From Campylobacter concisus (lineage in GTDB: Bacteria > Campylobacterota > Campylobacteria > Campylobacterales > Campylobacteraceae), in assembly GCF_003048595.2 (NCBI RefSeq), contig NZ_CP049270.1, forward strand, positions 1,674,001 to 1,738,000: a DNA stretch of 64,000 bases. Direction: 5' to 3'. How positions within the stretch are numbered: position 1 is the first letter of the stretch; each line of letters starts with the position of its first letter. Made by a program: the position numbers and the translations under genes. The notes under the pieces were generated by a model. The model saw nothing but the letters and a program-made list of their open reading frames with translations, did no database searches and was not told where the DNA came from. Below are positions 36,800 to 45,084 of this stretch, one piece after another.

Positions 36800-37612
36800 A
36801 TGAATTTAAGCGACTTTAGTAAAGAGCAAATTTTAAGAGAACGTAGGCGACTATCGGACATGAAGAAGCGTTGCAACGATCCTAAAAACAAAGACTACAA
36901 ATTTTATGGTGCTAGAGGTATAAAAATCTGCGAGGAGTGGATGAACAATCCAACTAGCTTTTATCTTTTCGCACTTAAAGAAAACAAAGGACGCGAGGGG
37001 CTCACGATAGATCGTATAGATCCGGACGGAGATTATGAGCCCTCAAATGTGCGTTTTGTGTCACGCCACCAAAACTGCGTAGAAAATTTTGTAGGCAAGC
37101 AAGGCAAAGATACGCCTAATTTTCGCATTTATGCCAAACATGGTGGACTTTACGAAAACCAATACGAAAAGAAGCACTTTAAAGATGTGTGCTACCACTT
37201 TTGCAATAAACGTCGCCAAGGTGGCTGGAGCTTGTATGAAAGCTTGAACGTCCCAGTAGGACAAAGGCGCGATATATTTTGGTACAAGATAGAAAAGCGA
37301 AAAACCGAGTTTTTTAACGAGATATTTCTAAATTTAAAAGATCAATTAGCTATTTATCCTGAACTAGGTAGCCCAAGAGCTTGTCCTAAATGTAAAGAAG
37401 AATCAATGTTTTTAAAAATGGATTATCCAGTGAGAATGGAGTGTGCCTGCGGTTATCGTTTAGACTTACAAACGGTTAAGGCTAAATTTAGTGCTAGACA
37501 CGCGCCTAGAGTAAGCAAAGTAAAAATCAATGCAATACTAAAAAAGAGCAAATACGAACCTAGAACGGAATATATAAGCAGTCTAGGAGCTCAAAGCGGT
37601 ATAGAAATTTAA
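36800..37612 (+). CDS. HNH/AP2-like DNA-binding protein with C-terminal zinc ribbon
   Basis: A 270-residue protein. Residues 15-100 carry a pattern frequent in phage HNH/AP2-type homing-nuclease relatives (KFYGARGIKICEEWMNN, LTIDRIDPDGDYEPSNVRFV). A zinc ribbon sits near 195-220 (CPKCKEESMFLKMD to CACGYRL), followed by a basic tail. It probably binds DNA; nuclease activity is uncertain because the HNH histidines are not obvious. It lies just before the replication genes. Confidence 0.6.
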   Translation: MNLSDFSKEQILRERRRLSDMKKRCNDPKNKDYKFYGARGIKICEEWMNNPTSFYLFALKENKGREGLTIDRIDPDGDYEPSNVRFVSRHQNCVENFVGKQGKDTPNFRIYAKHGGLYENQYEKKHFKDVCYHFCNKRRQGGWSLYESLNVPVGQRRDIFWYKIEKRKTEFFNEIFLNLKDQLAIYPELGSPRACPKCKEESMFLKMDYPVRMECACGYRLDLQTVKAKFSARHAPRVSKVKINAILKKSKYEPRTEYISSLGAQSGIEI

Positions 37613-37624
37613 AAGGGGGTTTAG

Positions 37625-38467
37625 ATGAGCGATAATTTGCAAAACGGATATGCAATTTGCTTTAATTCCTGGCTATTTGATGAAAGGATACAAAATGAGC
37701 TTAGGCTCTTGCTTTTAATCTCTTCATTGTCAGCTAAAGAGGGCTATTGTTACGCGTCTAACGAGTATTTAGGCGAGAAGTTTGGCAAGTCTAAAGATTG
37801 GGCTAGCTCTGGTGTAACAAAATTAAAAAATCTAGGTTACATCGAGGTTGAATTGCAAAAATTCGGCGCGGTAGTAACTAATCGAAAAATTAAGATGGTA
37901 GCCCTAGAAAACGCAGCTCGTCCGCGAACGGAAAATCCAACGTCCGCCGACGGAGAAAATCAGGTCGCCGACGGAAAATCCAACGTCCGCGAACGGAAAA
38001 TCCAACGTCCGCCATATAATGTATGCGCGCGAATGAATAATACAAGCAGTAATCAATTACAAGCCTTAAAATTACAAGCTAATAATAACCCCCTACCCCC
38101 TAAGGACATTTCACTACCTGACTTCATCGACCCTACTCTTTGGCAAGAATATCTAGCCTACAAGAAAGAGCGACGAGAGAAACTAAGCACTAAGGGTATC
38201 GAGATGAAATTTAGAGACTGGGCTAAATGGCGAGATGAAGGCATAGACGTAAACGAGTGTATAAGAGAAGCAATGCGGAATGAGTGGCAGGGCGTCTTTA
38301 AGCCAAAGCCCGACAAAAACGGCGGCGGGCGAAACGTGCCAAACAATGCTACGACAAATCCTCACGGGCTAAAACAAGGCACATTAAACACAATGGCGGC
38401 GTTTAGGGAGCTAGCTAGAGAAATGAGAAAAAACGGAAAAAGTGATTTAGTGGGAGATTTTCAATGA
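37625..38467 (+). CDS. phage replication initiator (lambda O-like)
   Basis: A 280-residue protein. The N-terminal winged helix (about 10-100: WLFDERIQNELRLLLLISSL, YASNEYLGEKFGKSKDWASS) matches phage replisome organisers. The linker (about 95-130) is encoded by the iteron array at 37919-38013, and an A+T-rich stretch follows. The C-terminal part (TLWQEYLAYKKERREKLSTK) is typical of O-like proteins. It should bind the iterons inside its own gene and recruit the host helicase through the next gene product. Confidence 0.75.
   Translation: MSDNLQNGYAICFNSWLFDERIQNELRLLLLISSLSAKEGYCYASNEYLGEKFGKSKDWASSGVTKLKNLGYIEVELQKFGAVVTNRKIKMVALENAARPRTENPTSADGENQVADGKSNVRERKIQRPPYNVCARMNNTSSNQLQALKLQANNNPLPPKDISLPDFIDPTLWQEYLAYKKERREKLSTKGIEMKFRDWAKWRDEGIDVNECIREAMRNEWQGVFKPKPDKNGGGRNVPNNATTNPHGLKQGTLNTMAAFRELAREMRKNGKSDLVGDFQ
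37919..38013 (+). repeat. iteron array, probable phage replication origin
   Basis: Four tandem units of 22, 24, 19 and 22 bases and a partial fifth. Unit 1 (37919-37940) and unit 4 (37984-38005) are identical, CGTCCGCGAACGGAAAATCC plus AA. Each full unit contains a dyad of the form TCCG-N4-CGGA or its GCCGACGGA variant. The next 80 bases are A+T-rich. The layout is that of lambda ori inside gene O. Confidence 0.7.
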
Positions 38468-39090
38468 CGATACAAGAATTTTACGGCGTATTTATGCCGA
38501 CAGTGGAGTATTACGGAGCGAATTTAAGCAAAGCCGTGATCGCACTTTATTTCGAGGACTTAATGGACTACGAGGCGAGCGAATTAGCCGCGGCGCTAAA
38601 ACTAGTCAGGCAAACGCGAAAATATCCTACGATGCCTACGTCTGCGGAAATTTTAGAAGCGCTTAACGGAGATGAGGGCGACAAAGCGCAAAAAGCGTTA
38701 GACGAGCTAACTTACGCGATAGGACGCTACGGACCTTATCGTAGCGTATGCTTTAAAGACGGAGCGATAATGTCAGTAGTGCGTGCTAGGGGTGGCTGGG
38801 TAAAGGTTTGCAACCTAGAAGGGCAAGACTGGGAGAATTTTAAAAAGTGGGACTTTGCCAAGCTTTATAAGATTTACGCGAAAAACCCACAAATTTGTCC
38901 AGATTATCTAATTGGCGAGAGCGAGGCGAATAATGGCTTTAACGGCGTAGGCGGAAACGAGCCAGTGTATTTTATCGGCGGGACTAACGACGGCAAATTT
39001 ATGGATGTGACTAAATTTAAAGCCCTAACAGAGCAAAAATCACCCATTAAGGCGATATTGTCAGGCGTGATAAAAAGGATTGGCGCGTGA
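38464..39090 (+). CDS. replication protein, probable helicase-loader analogue
   Basis: A 208-residue protein whose ATG overlaps the initiator stop. The N-terminal half (ALYFEDLMDYEASELAAALK, KYPTMPTSAEILEALNG) follows the pattern of short phage proteins (DUF6475-like) located where lambda has gene P. Loader activity is inferred from position. Confidence 0.6.
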   Translation: MTIQEFYGVFMPTVEYYGANLSKAVIALYFEDLMDYEASELAAALKLVRQTRKYPTMPTSAEILEALNGDEGDKAQKALDELTYAIGRYGPYRSVCFKDGAIMSVVRARGGWVKVCNLEGQDWENFKKWDFAKLYKIYAKNPQICPDYLIGESEANNGFNGVGGNEPVYFIGGTNDGKFMDVTKFKALTEQKSPIKAILSGVIKRIGA

Positions 39091-39305
39091 TCAAATACGT
39101 GAGCAAAAAAGAGCGTGAGATGAAAGCCGTATATATCACGATAACAGAAGTTGGAGCGAGCATAATCGCAAAGGTGGCAGACGAAAACAAAAAGATACTT
39201 GATAGCTTTGAGATAAGTCGCAAGGACGCAAGCGGTGTGCTTGAAGTAATGAGAAAGTGGAATGAGAAGCACAAGGGCGAGAAGGAGGCTAGCCTTGATA
39301 TATAA
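39087..39305 (+). CDS. small phage protein
   Basis: A 72-residue basic protein starting MIKYVSKKEREMKAVYITIT, with its start overlapping the preceding stop. Its end contains AAGGAGG, the ribosome site of the following methyltransferase. No family recognised. Confidence 0.55.
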   Translation: MIKYVSKKEREMKAVYITITEVGASIIAKVADENKKILDSFEISRKDASGVLEVMRKWNEKHKGEKEASLDI

Positions 39306-40128
39306 CTCTGCCCCTTTACCATTTCAAGGACAAAAAAGAAACTTCATTAAGCATTTTAGAGAGCTTATAAAAAACGAGTTTAGAGCGCATCGAAACGGAG
39401 TTTTTATCGATGCTTTTGGTGGCTCTGGACTACTTAGCCACAATATAAAGCAAATTTATCCTAATGCAAGGGTAATTTATAACGACTACGATAATTACAG
39501 TGAGAGGCTGGCAAATATAGAGGTAACAAACGAGATTTTACAAGCAATAGAGCCTATCACAAAAAAATACAAAAAGAATGAAAAAGTAAGTGGAGAGGAT
39601 AGAGAAAAAATTATAAAAATCATAGATGAGTATATAAAGAGAGGATATTTCATCGACTGGCTAACACTCAGCTCAAGGCTTCTTTTTTCTGGTAAATATG
39701 CTCATAATGAAGATGAATTTAAAAAAGAGAAAACATTTTTTATAACCAGCACAGGAATGTCTTTATATCAAGTAAATGGTTATTTAAAAGGCGTTGAGAT
39801 CGTCCGCAAAGATGCAATAGAGCTGATAAAAGAATTTGAAAATAAAGATGTTGTATTGGTTTTAGACCCACCATATTTGCAAACAAACAAAGCAGGTTAT
39901 AAATGCTTTTGGGGGCTACGCGACTTCTTAAAGCTGATTAGACTAGTACGAGAACCTTTTATATTTTTTTCAAGTGAAAATAGCGACATTTTGCCATACA
40001 TAGACGACCGTGTAGAGTGTGGTGATGAAGTTTTTAAAGGATACGGCCTAAAACAAGCAATTTTAGCTAATGGACAAGCGAAGACTGATTATATGATCTA
40101 CAAAAGCGGAGCAAGGGGGCTATTTTGA
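39295..40128 (+). CDS. D12-class DNA adenine methyltransferase
   Basis: A 277-residue enzyme. I set the start at TTG 39295 (LIYNSAPLPFQGQKRNF) because AAGGAGG lies 6-12 bases before it; an ATG at 39262 has nothing. Motif I is FIDAFGGSGLLSHNI and motif IV is LVLDPPYLQ, and the N-terminal PFQGQK replaces the usual PFxGGK. It should methylate N6-adenine, probably to protect phage DNA. The next gene overlaps by 4 bases and is a second methyltransferase. Confidence 0.85.
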   Translation: MIYNSAPLPFQGQKRNFIKHFRELIKNEFRAHRNGVFIDAFGGSGLLSHNIKQIYPNARVIYNDYDNYSERLANIEVTNEILQAIEPITKKYKKNEKVSGEDREKIIKIIDEYIKRGYFIDWLTLSSRLLFSGKYAHNEDEFKKEKTFFITSTGMSLYQVNGYLKGVEIVRKDAIELIKEFENKDVVLVLDPPYLQTNKAGYKCFWGLRDFLKLIRLVREPFIFFSSENSDILPYIDDRVECGDEVFKGYGLKQAILANGQAKTDYMIYKSGARGLF

Positions 40129-40796
40129 TGGAACTAAATAAAATTTATAACACTGACTGCTTAAATTTTATGAAAAATATGCCTGATGCGTGCGTTGATT
40201 TGGTCGTTACTGATCCGCCTTATATCATCTACACAAAAGGCGGAGGGTTAGGTAAGAGCCCAGTCTATGAAAAGGGCGATTTGGCAAAGATAGCTGATGG
40301 CTTTGATGTAAAAACAACACTAAATGAGCTTGAACGAATTTGTAAAAAAACAAATATTTTTATCTTTTGCTCTACCAAACAAAAGCCTGAGATAATGAGC
40401 TGGGCTTATGAAAAAGGACATAACGTAGCTGAGTTATTTTGGCACAAGCCTAACGCAGCACCATTTACAAACAATACTTTTAAAAGTGACATCGAAAATA
40501 TTATCTACATAAGAGCAAAAGGTGTCAAGATAAAAGGTAGATCAAAGCTCTTTACTCAAAACGCAAAAAAGAGCGAATACGGACATCCTAGCGAAAAGCC
40601 ACTAAGTATTATCAAAAGCTTGATTTTAACTAGCTCAAGCGATGGTGAGTTAGTTTTTGATCCATTTATGGGTAGTGGGACAACGGCGGCGGCGTGCAAA
40701 GAGCTAAATAGAAATTTTATTGGCTGTGAGATAGAGGCTAAATACTGCGAAATGGCCGAGAAAAGGTTAAGAGAAACGATAAAGGGGCTAATATGA
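40125..40796 (+). CDS. beta-class DNA methyltransferase (N4-C or N6-A)
   Basis: A 223-residue enzyme with motif IV VVTDPPYIIYTKGGG near the N-terminus and motif I DPFMGSGTTAAACKELNRNF near the C-terminus, the permuted beta order. A HPSEKPLSIIKSLI stretch (motif X/P-loop region) is also present. No restriction partner is encoded, so it is an orphan or protective methylase. Target unknown. Confidence 0.88.
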   Translation: MMELNKIYNTDCLNFMKNMPDACVDLVVTDPPYIIYTKGGGLGKSPVYEKGDLAKIADGFDVKTTLNELERICKKTNIFIFCSTKQKPEIMSWAYEKGHNVAELFWHKPNAAPFTNNTFKSDIENIIYIRAKGVKIKGRSKLFTQNAKKSEYGHPSEKPLSIIKSLILTSSSDGELVFDPFMGSGTTAAACKELNRNFIGCEIEAKYCEMAEKRLRETIKGLI

Positions 40797-41095
40797 GCGA
40801 AATCTTAAATTATGCAGTTTATAAACTAGATCTTGACGAGATAGAGGGTAGCGACGATTGGTTTGACGCTAATGGACGGCTAAAATACAAAGAGCGGTTT
40901 TTATTTGATACGCTCAAAGAAGCGGGCGAGATAGAAAAAAGTTGGCTAGTGGCCTTATTTGCAAGCGAGCAAGACGCGATAGAGTTTTGCGAGGGCGCAG
41001 GACTAAGCTCAGACTCGGATTATTTTTATTTTTGCACTCGTGGACACTACTCATTAGATGTAGAAATGGGCGAATATGTAGAGGTAGGATATTGA
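40793..41095 (+). CDS. hypothetical acidic phage protein
   Basis: A 100-residue acidic protein (MSEILNYAVYKLDLDEIEGS to YVEVGY). It overlaps the methyltransferase stop by 4 bases and the nuclease start by 1. No domain recognised. Confidence 0.6.
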   Translation: MSEILNYAVYKLDLDEIEGSDDWFDANGRLKYKERFLFDTLKEAGEIEKSWLVALFASEQDAIEFCEGAGLSSDSDYFYFCTRGHYSLDVEMGEYVEVGY

Positions 41096-41490
41096 TGCCG
41101 CCCAAATACGAAAACACCCTAGCGTATGCAAAATCGACGGGGCAAGTACCGCTAGAGGATTGGGAGATGAAATTCTTTGCCGGCTGGCTAAAAAGAAATA
41201 ATCTAAAATTTACCCACGTAGCAAACGAGAGAGTAGCCAGCGTGCAATACAAAAAGAAACTAAAAGCTATGGGAACTAGCGCAGGTTTCCCCGATATGCT
41301 CGTATTTTTGCCGAGCAAGATCGTATTTGTCGAGATGAAACGAGCCAAAAAGAGCCTAAGCAGGGTATCGGACGAGCAAGAGGATTGGGTAGATACTATC
41401 AACTGCTACGGCTACGCAAAAGCTAGAGTTTGTTACGGCTCGGGCGAGGCGATAGACTTTATCAAGAGCGAGATGGGGAGAACGCGCTGA
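41095..41490 (+). CDS. VRR-NUC domain nuclease
   Basis: A 131-residue nuclease from the ATG at 41095 (MPPKYENTLAYAKSTGQVPL); TGATG overlaps the previous stop. The VRR-NUC core has GTSAGFPDMLVFLPSKIVFV with the catalytic Asp and VEMKRAKKS with the Glu and Lys. VRR-NUC proteins are structure-specific nucleases, possibly for Holliday junctions. It lies between replication and packaging genes, as in many phages. Confidence 0.85.
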   Translation: MPPKYENTLAYAKSTGQVPLEDWEMKFFAGWLKRNNLKFTHVANERVASVQYKKKLKAMGTSAGFPDMLVFLPSKIVFVEMKRAKKSLSRVSDEQEDWVDTINCYGYAKARVCYGSGEAIDFIKSEMGRTR

Positions 41491-41868
41491 TTGAAATACG
41501 ACGTCGATAAATTTTACGCCTTATCTGAACACTTTAAGGACAACTTATCGGTTGTGGCTTGTGCTGCCGCCATAGCGATATACGCTAAGGGCATTTTAAA
41601 AGATTTTTCATTTGGCCGCTACAAAGATGAGCTCATAAAACCGCTGCAAGCACTGACCGACGGGCTAACACCGGACAAACTCGAAACCTTTGCGCGTGGT
41701 GTAGAAGCTATAATAAGCAAAGACAAAATATTATCGCGCGACGACTTCGCAAACATCGAAGCGTATAGCGTATTTGAAAAGTCGTACGACAAAAGCGGCG
41801 TAAAGCTAAGAAATAAAACTAAACGCCCGCGTAGGGTTAAAAAAGAACAACTAGAGTTTAAATTTTAA
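41491..41868 (+). CDS. hypothetical phage protein
   Basis: A 125-residue protein starting with TTG directly after the nuclease TGA, with GGGGAG upstream. It is helical with a basic C-terminus (KLRNKTKRPRRVKKEQLEFK). It may be a regulator of late transcription by position, but no motif supports this. Confidence 0.5.
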   Translation: MKYDVDKFYALSEHFKDNLSVVACAAAIAIYAKGILKDFSFGRYKDELIKPLQALTDGLTPDKLETFARGVEAIISKDKILSRDDFANIEAYSVFEKSYDKSGVKLRNKTKRPRRVKKEQLEFKF

Positions 41869-41877
41869 GGGGAGCGG

Positions 41878-42405
41878 GTGGCGAAGCTATCAGAGCAGGT
41901 AAAAAAATTAATAATAGCCGACCACTTGACGGGCAAATTTTCGCAAAGAGAGTTGGCTAAAAAATACGATTTATCCACCAGCACGATAAATAAAATTACA
42001 AAAGGGGTGGAAGCCAAAAACGAACACCTAGTGAACGCCCAAGTAGCGTTGCTGTCGGCAAGAGAAACATTACCGCCCGAACAAACGAACGCGATCGCGA
42101 ACGCTGCGAGAGACGAATTTTATAATAGGCGGCTAATCGAAAACGCTACCCAAAAAAACCTAGCCAAAATCACTGAAATGCTAGACAAAAACACCAAATA
42201 CGAAAAGGTGGGTGTCGGCGACGGGGTGCAAACTTTCGAGCCGGTGGAATTAAACGCAAACGACTATAAGGCACTACAAGACGCGATAGATAAAGCCAGC
42301 CTAACGCTCGGCGTTAATCCCCGCTTTTCAAATACTACGATAAACAACGCAAACGTAAGCCAAGAAGCACAAATTCAACAAATCGTGATAAGCAAAGATG
42401 AGTAA
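41878..42405 (+). CDS. terS: terminase small subunit
   Basis: A 175-residue protein with GTG start and AAGGGGAGC upstream. The N-terminal HTH (KFSQRELAKKYDLSTSTINK) and central helical region match small terminases, which recognise the packaging site. It overlaps terL by 8 bases. Confidence 0.8.
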   Translation: MAKLSEQVKKLIIADHLTGKFSQRELAKKYDLSTSTINKITKGVEAKNEHLVNAQVALLSARETLPPEQTNAIANAARDEFYNRRLIENATQKNLAKITEMLDKNTKYEKVGVGDGVQTFEPVELNANDYKALQDAIDKASLTLGVNPRFSNTTINNANVSQEAQIQQIVISKDE

Positions 42406-43657
42406 ACTAGAGGTCAAGCTGCTACCGCACCAATACGAGCTACTAGCCGATACAAGCACGAAAATCATAGGCTTAGTCAGCGGTTACGGCGCGGGCAAAA
42501 CCTACGCCGCGGTTAGAAAAGCCTTGCAGCTAGCATTTCTAAACCCCGGTTGCGCGGGCGTGATAACCGAGCCAACCTATCCGCTTTTGCGCGACATCTT
42601 ATTTGGCGACCTTGAAAACGCGCTCATTGAGTGGGGCGTGCCGTATAAATTTAACAAATCAAGCGCAGTATTTACGCTGGACGTAAACGGCGCCAAAACG
42701 CCTATTTTATGCCGTAGTATGGAAAACTGGGAGCGATTAATCGGCATAAACGCCGCTTGGATAATATGCGACGAGTTTGATACGTCAAAAACCGAGATCG
42801 CACTAAAAGCTTACGAGAAGCTACTAGGACGCTTAAGAGCGGGGAACACTAGGCAATTTATTATTACGACGACGCCCGAGGGCTTCCGCGCCACGTATCA
42901 AATTTTCATAGAAAAAGGCGGCGATACTAAACGGCTGATAAAAGCAAAGACCGCCGACAATAAATATCTGCCGCCCGATTTTATCGACACGCTAAAAGAG
43001 CAATACCCCGAGAATTTGCTTAAGGCTTATTTAGAGGGCGAATTCGTAAACCTCACTAGCGGCACCGTGTATAGTTACTTTAGCCGCGATACTCACGCAA
43101 GCACGGAAACTATCAAAGAGGGCGAAACGCTACACATCGGCGCGGATTTTAACGTGGGCGGCTGCATAAACATAGTCTGCGTAGAGCGAGCGGATAAAAA
43201 CGGCATAATAACCACGCACGCGGTAGATGAGGTTATTAGTTACGATACATACGCTATGGCGCAGACGCTAAAAGATAGATACAAAGGCCATAAAATTATT
43301 ATTTATCCCGATGCTAGCGGACAAAATAGAAAAACGAGCGCGAGCGAAACGGACGCGCAAATTTTAAGAGGTGCTGGGCATTTGGTATTCGTAAACCACT
43401 CAAATCCGAGCATTAAAGACCGCGTAAACTGCGTGAATAACTTATTTGACAAACTCCGCTTGCTCGTCAATGTCTCAAAATGCCCGAATTTAACCAAAGC
43501 TCTTGAGCAGCAAGCGTGGGATAATAAGACCCAACTGCCCGAAAAAAGCGACGCTCACCCTGCAAACGATGACTACAACGACGCGCTTGGGTATCTAATC
43601 GCGTATAAATACCCGATAGCTGCGCGAGATTACCAAATCAAGGTAGTCGGCATTTAG
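42398..43657 (+). CDS. terL: terminase large subunit
   Basis: A 419-residue packaging motor. Walker A is SGYGAGKT (about 28-35), Walker B is WIICDEFD, and TTPEGFRATYQIF is the coupling segment. The C-terminal nuclease has HIGADFNVGG and later DYNDALGYLI. It cuts and pumps DNA into the prohead. Confidence 0.95.
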   Translation: MSKLEVKLLPHQYELLADTSTKIIGLVSGYGAGKTYAAVRKALQLAFLNPGCAGVITEPTYPLLRDILFGDLENALIEWGVPYKFNKSSAVFTLDVNGAKTPILCRSMENWERLIGINAAWIICDEFDTSKTEIALKAYEKLLGRLRAGNTRQFIITTTPEGFRATYQIFIEKGGDTKRLIKAKTADNKYLPPDFIDTLKEQYPENLLKAYLEGEFVNLTSGTVYSYFSRDTHASTETIKEGETLHIGADFNVGGCINIVCVERADKNGIITTHAVDEVISYDTYAMAQTLKDRYKGHKIIIYPDASGQNRKTSASETDAQILRGAGHLVFVNHSNPSIKDRVNCVNNLFDKLRLLVNVSKCPNLTKALEQQAWDNKTQLPEKSDAHPANDDYNDALGYLIAYKYPIAARDYQIKVVGI

Positions 43658-43686
43658 TAGTAGAATGCAAAGAAAAAAGGCTTCTT

Positions 43687-45084
43687 ATGGCGGTAAATGC
43701 AAAACATCCCGAATATTCTAAGAATTTAACCAAATGGCAGCTAATGCGCGATGCCTTAGCGGGCGAGGTGGCAAAAGAAAAATACGTGCCTAAATTAAGC
43801 GATCAAGAAGCGGAGGAATACAGCGCCTACGTAGGGCGAGCAGAGTTTTACAACGCGACGGCTAGAACGCAGGTCGCGCTAACAGGGCTACTATTTGCAA
43901 AGCCGCCTAAAGTTGAGCTGCCCGAAGCGCTAAAGAGCATCGGCGAGAATATCAGCCTAGATGATGACACGCTAGAAGCTCTTGCTAAAAATATCGCCGA
44001 CGAGTGCCTAAGCGTCGGGCGTTGCGGGGTGCTTGTGGATCTGCCTAGCGTTGAAAAGGCGGATTATTCCAAGCTGGAAGCCGAGCGATTAAATTTAAGA
44101 GCCTACGCCACGCTTTATAAGGCCGAAAACATTATCAACTGGAAAACCACGAAAATAAACGGCTCAAACGTTACATCGCTCGTGGTGCTTGCTGAAACCT
44201 ACGCCGAGCCGACGCAGGACGAGTTTGTAGATAAGATAAAAACGCGCTACCGAGTACTTGATTTGCACGAGGGCTACTACCGTCAAAGAGTATTTAGCGA
44301 AACCAAGGCGGGAAATTTTGAAGTAGTTAGCGAAATTTACCCGAGCGCGAACGGGCAAAAGCTTGAATATTTGCCGTTTACGTTTTTTAACGTGAACGAC
44401 TTAAAAACAGCGGTAGAAAAGCCACCTTTGCTTGATTTGGCCAAGGTTAATATTAGCCATTTTAGGAGCGAGGTCGATTTAGAACACGGCACGCATTTTA
44501 CGGCGTTGCCTACGCCTTACGTCACGGGCTATCAAGGCGAGAGCAGCGAAAAGCTAAAAATAGGCTCTACCGCCGTTTGGGTCATAAACGATCCGAGCGC
44601 AAAAGTAGGCTTTTTAGAATTTAGCGGCGCGGGGCTATCTACGCTTGAAAACCGTATTGCGGTAAAAGAAAAAAGGATGTCGATTTTGGGCGCGCGCTTG
44701 CTGCTTGACGAGAAAAAGACGGCTGAAGCTACCGAAACGCTACAAATGCGAAAGAGCGGTGAAAATGCGGTATTAACCAACGTCGCATCTACGATCAGCG
44801 AGGGGATAGTATCGTTTTTAAAAGACATCGCCTTTTTTGAGAATATCGCGAGCGAGAATTTAATATACGAGATAAATACCGACTACAACCTAACTATGAT
44901 TGAACCGCAACTATTAGCGCAAATTATAGCCGGCATTCAAAGCGGGGATATTCCAAACGAAGTGCTTTATGATGCACTACTAAAAGGCGAGCTAATGCCT
45001 GAAACTATCCAAAGCTACGAGGATTATCAGGCCAAACTAGAGCAAGCCGCGCCGCAGGTAACGCCGAGCGATGAAGCCATTTAA
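43687..45084 (+). CDS. portal protein (DUF4055)
   Basis: A 465-residue protein of the DUF4055 portal family. Characteristic stretches are QVALTGLLFAKPPKVELPEA, NIINWKTTKINGSNVTSLVV and GSTAVWVINDPSAKVGFLEF. The portal ring forms the DNA entry vertex. Its 3' end overlaps the MuF gene by 14 bases. Confidence 0.85.
   Translation: MAVNAKHPEYSKNLTKWQLMRDALAGEVAKEKYVPKLSDQEAEEYSAYVGRAEFYNATARTQVALTGLLFAKPPKVELPEALKSIGENISLDDDTLEALAKNIADECLSVGRCGVLVDLPSVEKADYSKLEAERLNLRAYATLYKAENIINWKTTKINGSNVTSLVVLAETYAEPTQDEFVDKIKTRYRVLDLHEGYYRQRVFSETKAGNFEVVSEIYPSANGQKLEYLPFTFFNVNDLKTAVEKPPLLDLAKVNISHFRSEVDLEHGTHFTALPTPYVTGYQGESSEKLKIGSTAVWVINDPSAKVGFLEFSGAGLSTLENRIAVKEKRMSILGARLLLDEKKTAEATETLQMRKSGENAVLTNVASTISEGIVSFLKDIAFFENIASENLIYEINTDYNLTMIEPQLLAQIIAGIQSGDIPNEVLYDALLKGELMPETIQSYEDYQAKLEQAAPQVTPSDEAI

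Noticed and set aside
37919-38013. A short CRISPR-like array
   Set aside because: Units are contiguous, vary in length, contain dyads and lie inside a coding frame of a replication initiator. No spacers and no cas genes are present.
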